This document shows, piece by piece, positions 31,572-37,778 of a DNA stretch of 37,778 bases (its first letter is position 1; every line of letters starts with the position of its first letter). This DNA comes from Phycisphaerales bacterium. GTDB taxonomy: Bacteria; Planctomycetota; Phycisphaerae; Sedimentisphaerales; Anaerobacaceae. Location: positions 3,831,601-3,869,378 of the forward strand of contig CP070675.1 in assembly GCA_020352215.1 (NCBI GenBank), given 5' to 3'. The notes below the pieces were generated by a model. That model was not told the DNA's origin. It did not search any database and saw nothing but the letters and a program-made list of their open reading frames with translations. The translations under genes and the position numbers were made by a program.

Positions 31572-34500
31572 ATGACGTTGTGTAGGTTGAGAGCCGTTGG
31601 CGTTTCGATTGCGGTGTTCACTATGATCTGCAGCGCCCGCCCAGCGGATCTGCCGGGCGCCGGGCAGGATGCAGGTAAGACTGTGGTTTATCGGGACACA
31701 TGGGGCGTGCCGCACATCTACGCTCCCACCACCGAGGCCGGTACGTACGCGATGGGATGGGCGCAGGCGGAGGATCGCCCCCAAGAGCTTTTGAAGAACT
31801 TTCTCCGGGCCATGGGCCAAAGCGCTCGCTTCGACGGTCCGAAAGGCATCCAATCGGATACGGTGGCGCACCTCTGGGATCACTACGGCACCGCCAAGCG
31901 ATATTTTCACAAGAATGGACCGGAGACACGAGGACAAATATGCGCGTTTGTCAGAGGAATCAATGATTTCTATGCCGCGCATCCGGAAGACATCCCGACT
32001 TGGTGGGGCGAGCGCAAAGTCGACGAATACATGGTGGTGGCGTTCGGCCGGCTCTTTTTGTACTCCTGGTCGATCGGCCAGGCCCTTGGAGACCTCCGCG
32101 CAGGTGGGATCCAGCCCGGTTTCGACGAAGAATCACGTGGCTCTAACCAGTGGGCAGTATCACCCCAAAGAAGCGCTGAGGGAGCGGCGATACTCTGCAT
32201 AGACCCGCACCTCTCTTGGTGGGGGCCTTCGCGCTTCTGGGAATTTCGGATTCATGCCGGCGAGCTACACGGCAGTGGAGTCACTTTGGCTGGGTTTCCG
32301 GGCATCGGCTTAGGGCACAATGAGAACGTGGCCTGGGCCATGACGACCGGGGGGCCCGACACAGCCGATGTGTACGAGCTGAAGCTCAAGCCGGATGACC
32401 CTACGAAGTATCAGTACGATGGAGAGTGGCGGCCACTGAGCCGGCGCGCGGTGACTCTTGAGGTCAAGGGGATTGGACCGAAGGTAATAACGGTCTGGTC
32501 CTCCCACCACGGCCCCATCGTGGCCATGCGCGGCGGCAAGGCTTATGCCGCCAAGATTGCGTACGCCGACGAGGTACAAGTAGCCGAGGCGTGGCGCGAG
32601 TTTAACATTGCAGAGGACTACCGGGGCGTTATGAAGGGTCTGAGCACGCAGCAGCTATTCCCGCAGAATGTTATGGTGGCCGACACCTCCGGCAATATCT
32701 ACTATCAAAGGACCGGCCGAGTGCCGCATCGTCCATCAGGGTACAACTGGTCAAAGCCCGTAGACGGCTCTACTTCTGCAACGGAGTGGAATGGTCTGCA
32801 TCCCGCCTCGGACCACCTCCAGGTACTGAATCCGCCGCAAGGCTATATGCAGAACTGTAACATCCCGCCGGATGTCATGATGGTCGATAGCCCGTTTTCA
32901 CCGGAGAAGAGTCTATCCTATATCTACGGCTCGTCTGGTGGGCACACCAACCAGCGCGGAGCCAGAGCGGTGCAACTGCTCCACGCGGATTCCTCCGTGA
33001 CCGTAGAAGAGGCAATGGCCTATGCCTGCGACGTCCACCCCTACGGTGTCGAACGATGGCTGACTGCACTAAAACGGGCCGATGCGGAGTTTGGCAAGTT
33101 CCTTCGGTCAGACGCTGACTACGAGGCAGGAATCAAAGATCTGCTGTCCTGGAACGGTGATTTGCGGCGTGACTCCGCCGCCGCTCTCAAGTATTACTAT
33201 TGGCGCAGACAAATCGTGGAGGACTATGGCGATGAGGAGGTGTCCTATGCAGCGAGTCGAGTCGATTTCCATCTCGCTGCTCTCGGTAAGCAGGCGCCGG
33301 AAATAGAACTAAGCGACATGGAACTTCAGGCGGCCGTGGACTCACTGGCTGTGGCAATGGCAAAACTCAAGTCCGATCATGGTTCGCTCGACGCAGCCTT
33401 TGGTGACACATTCCGGGTAGGTCGTGACGATGTCTCCTGGCCTCTTGGAGGCGGCGGGGACTACGGCTTGACCACATTGCGCAATGTGGGATACGGGTCG
33501 GAGCGAGATGACCACACGCGATGGGCAGACCGTGGCCAGACCTCAACACAAATAGTCCTGCTGAGCAAACCGATCCAAAGCTGGACATATCTGCCCGTCG
33601 GCCAGAGCGACCGGCCCGCGTCTGCGCACTACCGCGACCAGGCGGAGAAGCTCTTTAGCCCCCGGAGGCTCAAGCCAACATGGTGGCTACCGGAAGACCT
33701 GGCTAGGCACGTCGAGTCCAGATCAGTGCTGCCGAAGGCGACCCAGACAGATGCGCAGGCTACTCAACTTGCTGACTCCGCTCCGGAAGCGCCGGGCTTT
33801 CAGTCTCGAGAAGAAGTACTCGAGGCACTTCGGACCGGCAAGATCAAAGCAATCAACCCTGTGATTGAGATGCCAAAGGGAGTTGAGCTCATCAAGGACA
33901 TTGAATACGGCAGGGTCGGAGACAGGGTGCTGAAACTCGATCTGTACAAACCGAAGAAGACAGCAGGAGCAGGACCGGGACTTGTGTTTATCCACGGTGG
34001 GGCTTGGAAAGGCGGCAACAAGGACATCTACCGAATATACGCCGCCCGATATGCGCAGAGGGGTTATGTTGCCGTGAGCATTGCCTACAGGCTAAGCGGA
34101 GAGGCCCCGTTCCCTGCAGCAGTAGAGGATGCCAAGTGCGCTGTAAGATGGATGCGTACAAATGCAGACAAGTACGGGGTGGATGCGCAGAACATTTGCG
34201 TTGTCGGAGGCTCGGCTGGCGGGCACCTGGCATTGATGGTGGGCTACACGTCAGGCGACGAATCGCTCGAAGGCAGTGGCGGACACAAAGGGGTGAGCAG
34301 CAGGGTTCAGGCCGTTGTGGATATTTACGGCCCATGTGATCTGACAGTGCCGGTGGTGCGAGATGCCGGTGTCGTGCGTGAGTTTCTCGGCGGTCAGAAA
34401 TATGAGGACGCACGAGAGCTTTACAGAAAGGCGTCACCGCTGTTTGCTCTGACCGCGGACGACCCGCCGACGCTTCTTCTGCACGGTACGCTTGATGAAG

Positions 34501-34691
34501 TGGTGCCGATCGACCAATCGGACAAACTTGCTTCAGCGTTGAAGCAAGTGGGCGTGAAATTCACGTATGACCGATTGGACGGCTGGCCACATGTAATGGA
34601 TATAGCGCAGATTGTCTTCGACCGCTGCGTGTTCTTCATCGATCGATTTTTAGGCGAGCACATGCCGGTCCCCAAGCCAGCCGAGTCGTAG
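31572..34691 (+). CDS. Fusion: penicillin acylase-type Ntn hydrolase + alpha/beta hydrolase (esterase)
   Basis: 1039 aa, with a weak signal peptide (about 1-24). Residues about 36-740 are a penicillin/N-acyl-homoserine-lactone acylase-type Ntn hydrolase: RDTWGVPHIYAPT, YAMGWAQAEDRPQELL, and Ser191 after Gly190 (ESRGSNQWAVSP), the self-cleavage and nucleophile position; GLGHNENVAWAMTTGGPD follows. Residues about 785-1035 are a BD-FAE/carboxylesterase fold: oxyanion HGGAW (808-812), Ser881 in GGSAGGH, Asp975 in GTLDEVVP and His1007 in GWPHV. The frame is open throughout with no sign of frameshift. Ribosome site GGGAGG 5 nt before ATG 31572. Both catalytic sets look intact; a natural substrate needing amide and ester cleavage is inference. 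Confidence 0.88.
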   Translation: MTLCRLRAVGVSIAVFTMICSARPADLPGAGQDAGKTVVYRDTWGVPHIYAPTTEAGTYAMGWAQAEDRPQELLKNFLRAMGQSARFDGPKGIQSDTVAHLWDHYGTAKRYFHKNGPETRGQICAFVRGINDFYAAHPEDIPTWWGERKVDEYMVVAFGRLFLYSWSIGQALGDLRAGGIQPGFDEESRGSNQWAVSPQRSAEGAAILCIDPHLSWWGPSRFWEFRIHAGELHGSGVTLAGFPGIGLGHNENVAWAMTTGGPDTADVYELKLKPDDPTKYQYDGEWRPLSRRAVTLEVKGIGPKVITVWSSHHGPIVAMRGGKAYAAKIAYADEVQVAEAWREFNIAEDYRGVMKGLSTQQLFPQNVMVADTSGNIYYQRTGRVPHRPSGYNWSKPVDGSTSATEWNGLHPASDHLQVLNPPQGYMQNCNIPPDVMMVDSPFSPEKSLSYIYGSSGGHTNQRGARAVQLLHADSSVTVEEAMAYACDVHPYGVERWLTALKRADAEFGKFLRSDADYEAGIKDLLSWNGDLRRDSAAALKYYYWRRQIVEDYGDEEVSYAASRVDFHLAALGKQAPEIELSDMELQAAVDSLAVAMAKLKSDHGSLDAAFGDTFRVGRDDVSWPLGGGGDYGLTTLRNVGYGSERDDHTRWADRGQTSTQIVLLSKPIQSWTYLPVGQSDRPASAHYRDQAEKLFSPRRLKPTWWLPEDLARHVESRSVLPKATQTDAQATQLADSAPEAPGFQSREEVLEALRTGKIKAINPVIEMPKGVELIKDIEYGRVGDRVLKLDLYKPKKTAGAGPGLVFIHGGAWKGGNKDIYRIYAARYAQRGYVAVSIAYRLSGEAPFPAAVEDAKCAVRWMRTNADKYGVDAQNICVVGGSAGGHLALMVGYTSGDESLEGSGGHKGVSSRVQAVVDIYGPCDLTVPVVRDAGVVREFLGGQKYEDARELYRKASPLFALTADDPPTLLLHGTLDEVVPIDQSDKLASALKQVGVKFTYDRLDGWPHVMDIAQIVFDRCVFFIDRFLGEHMPVPKPAES

Positions 34692-34720
34692 AGAGTTCTT
34701 CCGATGAAAGCGAAAGAGAG

Positions 34721-37348
34721 ATGAGATCTGACGGATACGACCGAGGTTCCCTATGGGCCCAACATAGCAAGTGGGCTGTGTGTGTCGCAGGCGCGCTGCT
34801 TCTGTGTTTGGCAATTCTCCAGGCGGCCCCGACTCAAAAAGAAGGTGCCAGGAAGCCCCGCATAATAGCAACCACCGACGGCGAGATCGACGACCGGTGC
34901 TCCATGGTGCGGTTTCTGCTATACGCGAACGAGTGGGACATAGAGGGAATCATAATCAGCAGCTCGAAGTTTCACTGGAAAGGCCACAACTGGGCCGGAG
35001 AGAAATGGATCGATGAGGACATCGACCTGTATGCGCAGTCGTACGACAACCTGAAACAGCACGATCCGGACTTTCCCACCCCACAGGCGCTGAAAAAGCT
35101 GATCTACGTCGGTAACATCGACAACGTCGGCGAGATGGGCAAAGACACTCCCGGCTCGGACCGCATCGTGGACATCCTGCTCGATGACGAGCCTGGCCCT
35201 GTCTATCTGCAAGCATGGGGCGGTACCAATACGATCGCGCGGGCGCTGTGGAAGATTCAGCGCGAGTATCCGGGGAAGATGAAGAAAGTCTCGAAGAAGG
35301 CGATAATCTACATCATCCTGGATCAGGACACCACCTTCCGCGAGTACATTCAGCCGAACTGGCCGGACCTTATGGTGTTGGGTAGCTTCCGGCAATTCGC
35401 CACGATTGCCTACCGGTGGGACAGTATCATCCCGCCCGCCCAGAGAAAATACTACGATGCAAACTGGATGAATGCTAACATTCTTCAGGAACATGGTCCT
35501 CTCTGTTCGAGCTACGAGGCACATGGGGACGGCAAGTTCAGGTCCGAGGGAGACTCGCCCGCGTTTATGCACCAGATTCTGGTTGGCCTTGGCAGTCTCG
35601 AAGATCCCACCTATGGCGGTTGGGGAGGACGCTTTGTGCGGGAAGAAGGGACAAGGAATGTTTGGCGAGGGGCACAAGACGATGGTAGCTGGAGCAAACC
35701 TATCTGGCGCTGGAGCGAAGATTTCCAGAATGATTGGGCGGCCCGTGCAGACTGGTGTGTGAAATCCTATGACAAGGCTAACCACAATCCGAAGGCGGTC
35801 GTGAACGGTGTCGATGGAAGGGAGATCGTACGGATTCAGGCCAAACCGGGATCGAGCGTGAAGCTGAGCGCCGCCGGATCATCCGATCCGGACGGGGACC
35901 GCCTCAGCTACAAATGGTGGTACTACGCCGAGCCGAGCACCTTTGCGGATGAAGTCACGATTGGCAACGCCGACGCCGAGAAGGCCATTGTCAAGGTCCC
36001 ATACGACAACCAGGCCAACGAATTCCACATCATTCTGATCGTACGTGACAACGGCAGCCCGAACCTCTTCGCATACCGACGTGTGGTAGTTTCGAGCCCC
36101 GGAGTTCTGGACGACACAGCACCATCGGCCCCCACGCGACTGAAAGTAACCGGAGTCACCGAAACGCAAGTCAGTTGGATTTGGCAAGCGGCGGGCGACC
36201 AGGAAAGTGGGATTCGTCGATACGTCATGTATCGCGACGGGACGTGTGTCGGCGAATCCAAATCGACGCGCTTTACGGACTCTGGGCTTCGCGAGAGCAC
36301 GCGCTACACGTATCAGATCTCGGCCGTGAATGGCAGCTCAATGGAGGGTGAGAAGTCGGCCCGCGTACAGATCACTACGGCCCCGGACAAGACACCGCCA
36401 GCCATTGGGACAGTGGCAGGCATAGGCGGGAAGATTAGAGTCGTATTCAGCGAGCCGGTTGAGCACAGTTCCGCTCAGAATGCCAGCAATTATGCCATTG
36501 ACAGAGACGTGAGCATCAGCGCTGCCACGCTGGCCAGTGACCAGCAATCCGTCACCCTGACACCTTCGGCGATGACTGATGGTGTAGCTTACACACTTAG
36601 CGTCAGAAACATCAGGGACCAGGCCAAGGTACCTAACACGCTCACCTCAAGCCGGGTACCCTTCACCTATCGCGTCACAGGGCCTCTCGTTTGTATAGGT
36701 ATCACGGATGGTGAGAGCCCTGTGAAATTTCGTGGCGAGGTCAAGCAAGAGAAAGACGGTTCGCTGTTCTTTGCCGATGGGGAGCCTTGGAGGTGGGTTA
36801 CTGCCGGAGTAAATGAAAAGCCTCTCAAGGCCCTGGAAGGGCTGAAATCGTTTACGATTCTCGGCTGGGCCAAGGCTACAAGCCTCAGAACCGGCAGCGG
36901 CGGAAACCGCCTCGTTTTCAACCTCAGGTACAATCGCTCGGGGATGGATCTGGTGCACCACGGTGACGGCCGGCTAAGGCTGGCCGTGAACGAGTGGCCT
37001 GATGGTGTTAGCAACGACAGCTCACCCGGCAAGATTAAGGTCGGCAAATGGGTCTTCTTCGCCGTATCCTACGACAGCTCGAAGACACAGAACACCGTGC
37101 ACTGGTACTTCGGTGATGAAGCTACACCCGCTCAACTGGATCGGACGACGAATTATTCGCGGGGACCTACGGGCACCGACAGCGGTCCGCTGACCGTTGG
37201 CAACTACAACACGACGATCCACCGGCACGGCAAAGACCGCCAGTTCCGGGGGTGGCTCCGTGGGATCACGATCTTTGGCAGCCGGACCGACTCAAGCGGC
37301 GTGCTGGACCTGGACACCATCCGCGTGCACCAGCGCACCCCCGCATAA
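34721..37348 (+). CDS. Sde182-like (DUF1593) secreted protein with FN3, Ig-like and LamG modules
   Basis: 875 aa. Signal sequence about 18-36 (WAVCVAGALLLCLAILQA). Residues 47-345: DUF1593, a nucleoside-hydrolase-like fold (ATTDGEIDDRCSMVRFLLYA; TPGSDRIVDILLDDEPGPVY). About 355-455: Sde182 C-terminal type domain (SYKWWYYAEPSTFADEVTIG). About 465-555: fibronectin III (PSAPTRLKVTGVTETQVSW; STRYTYQISAVN). About 560-655: Ig-like (VFSEPVEHSSAQNASNYAID). About 670-870: LamG-like (FTILGWAKATS; WVFFAVSYDSS; FRGWLRGITIFG). The Sde182 family is tied to cellulose binding in Saccharophagus; here glycan binding or hydrolysis is inferred. The start choice is ATG 34721, after GAAAGAGAG. Confidence 0.85.
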   Translation: MRSDGYDRGSLWAQHSKWAVCVAGALLLCLAILQAAPTQKEGARKPRIIATTDGEIDDRCSMVRFLLYANEWDIEGIIISSSKFHWKGHNWAGEKWIDEDIDLYAQSYDNLKQHDPDFPTPQALKKLIYVGNIDNVGEMGKDTPGSDRIVDILLDDEPGPVYLQAWGGTNTIARALWKIQREYPGKMKKVSKKAIIYIILDQDTTFREYIQPNWPDLMVLGSFRQFATIAYRWDSIIPPAQRKYYDANWMNANILQEHGPLCSSYEAHGDGKFRSEGDSPAFMHQILVGLGSLEDPTYGGWGGRFVREEGTRNVWRGAQDDGSWSKPIWRWSEDFQNDWAARADWCVKSYDKANHNPKAVVNGVDGREIVRIQAKPGSSVKLSAAGSSDPDGDRLSYKWWYYAEPSTFADEVTIGNADAEKAIVKVPYDNQANEFHIILIVRDNGSPNLFAYRRVVVSSPGVLDDTAPSAPTRLKVTGVTETQVSWIWQAAGDQESGIRRYVMYRDGTCVGESKSTRFTDSGLRESTRYTYQISAVNGSSMEGEKSARVQITTAPDKTPPAIGTVAGIGGKIRVVFSEPVEHSSAQNASNYAIDRDVSISAATLASDQQSVTLTPSAMTDGVAYTLSVRNIRDQAKVPNTLTSSRVPFTYRVTGPLVCIGITDGESPVKFRGEVKQEKDGSLFFADGEPWRWVTAGVNEKPLKALEGLKSFTILGWAKATSLRTGSGGNRLVFNLRYNRSGMDLVHHGDGRLRLAVNEWPDGVSNDSSPGKIKVGKWVFFAVSYDSSKTQNTVHWYFGDEATPAQLDRTTNYSRGPTGTDSGPLTVGNYNTTIHRHGKDRQFRGWLRGITIFGSRTDSSGVLDLDTIRVHQRTPA

Positions 37349-37375
37349 GCACGCCGTCACAAAGAGTTCCAGGTA

Positions 37376-37777
37376 TCAGAAGCCGTGCCCTTGCTCGGCG
37401 ACCCGGCGGTCCTCGTTCAGGATGTAACCGTCGACGCTGTAATGCCGAAACGTAGCCACGGGCCTGCCTGCCTGGCGGTCGACTGTCACCGCAAGGAATC
37501 CACCAACCACGTTCAGATACCGATGTTCGGGGAGTCTCTTATCATTGCTCCAGCCGCCAGCATGCTTGTTGCTGGCCGGGCCGCACGAGTATTCCCTCAC
37601 ACCCGTCTCGGTGTCCACCGACACGTATTGCCAGTGACGGTCTCCGCAGATGACGTACATGTTCTTCTGTTCGGAGATGAACTGCCGCAGCTCTCTGCCC
37701 TCGTGGGTGAAGTTTGAGTTCGAGTGGTTGTCACGTTTATTCGTGCGATCGGGTCCGACTATGGGCGTCGGGCTAAT
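37376..37777 (-). CDS. PhoD-like alkaline phosphatase / metallophosphoesterase (C-terminal part)
   Basis: The frame is open to the window edge (first codon at 37777), so the N-terminal bulk lies outside. The visible 133 residues contain ISPTPIVGPDRTNKRDNHSN, FTHEGRELRQFISEQKN, VICGDRHWQYVSVDTETG (the GDRHW metal-ligand block) and REYSCGPASNKHAGGW. These match the C-terminus of PhoD-family phosphatases, exported metal-dependent phosphodiesterases or phosphomonoesterases. It converges with the Sde182-like gene, 27 nt apart. Confidence 0.85.
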   Translation of the reverse strand: MSPTPIVGPDRTNKRDNHSNSNFTHEGRELRQFISEQKNMYVICGDRHWQYVSVDTETGVREYSCGPASNKHAGGWSNDKRLPEHRYLNVVGGFLAVTVDRQAGRPVATFRHYSVDGYILNEDRRVAEQGHGF

Positions 37778-37778
37778 C

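Overview
The window reads as a chromosomal stretch from a Planctomycetota-type bacterium, most likely a Phycisphaerae/Sedimentisphaerales-like anaerobe. This is inferred from gene content: secreted LamG proteins, a Tat-exported sulfatase, a Sde182-type (DUF1593) protein, an LL-diaminopimelate aminotransferase, an Lgt with a large insertion and a small Cys-rich protein. No rRNA or tRNA gene, CRISPR array, insertion sequence or phage gene was seen. Genes are densely packed, and several intergenic regions carry good sigma70-like promoters.

Layout. (1) 1-5153, plus strand: type II fatty-acid synthesis operon plsX(partial)-fabH-fabD-fabG-acpP-fabF, with all catalytic residues intact. (2) 5281-9203: a stem-loop, a CaCA-family cation exchanger, two short genes below the usual size cut-off (a 40-aa membrane protein with its own consensus promoter and a 26-aa very basic protein), a 3-TM protein, a RACo/RamA-like corrinoid-activating iron-sulfur ATPase, and a Cys-rich 96-aa protein. 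(3) 9403-11307: ECF sigma factor, single-TM putative anti-sigma factor and an exported coiled-coil protein in one tight operon. (4) 17178 down to 11359, minus strand: promoter then dapL-(folK::dNK fusion)-panC-panD-lgt-rhomboid, combining lysine/peptidoglycan, folate, dNTP salvage, pantothenate and lipoprotein functions. (5) 17449-19289: two small exported proteins and a 0.7-kb region without a convincing gene. (6) 19290-22626: macro-domain protein overlapping a zinc alcohol dehydrogenase, a ferritin-like protein missing apparent metal ligands, and a divergent RNase HII-like protein. (7) 22852-27858: tetraheme lipoprotein cytochrome with an EPPLLLDD repeat, Tat-exported aldo/keto-reductase-like protein with a degenerate active site, LamG protein and divergent sulfatase. 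(8) 28000-31393: methyltransferase, GT2 glycosyltransferase and a TMTC-like multi-TM/TPR protein, probably a surface glycosylation set. (9) 31572-37777: a 1039-aa penicillin acylase::esterase fusion, a Sde182-like modular protein and the C-terminal part of a convergent PhoD-like phosphatase.

The first half is mostly core metabolism. From about 22.8 kb on, the genes fit an envelope and polysaccharide-degrading lifestyle. The most unusual points are the acylase-esterase fusion, the RNase HII-like protein with a changed GRG motif, the two micro-genes, the peptide repeat in the tetraheme lipoprotein that is conserved despite synonymous divergence, and the catalytically degenerate enzymes. I see no defence island or mobile element. 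All function calls are by eye from motifs; no database search was run.
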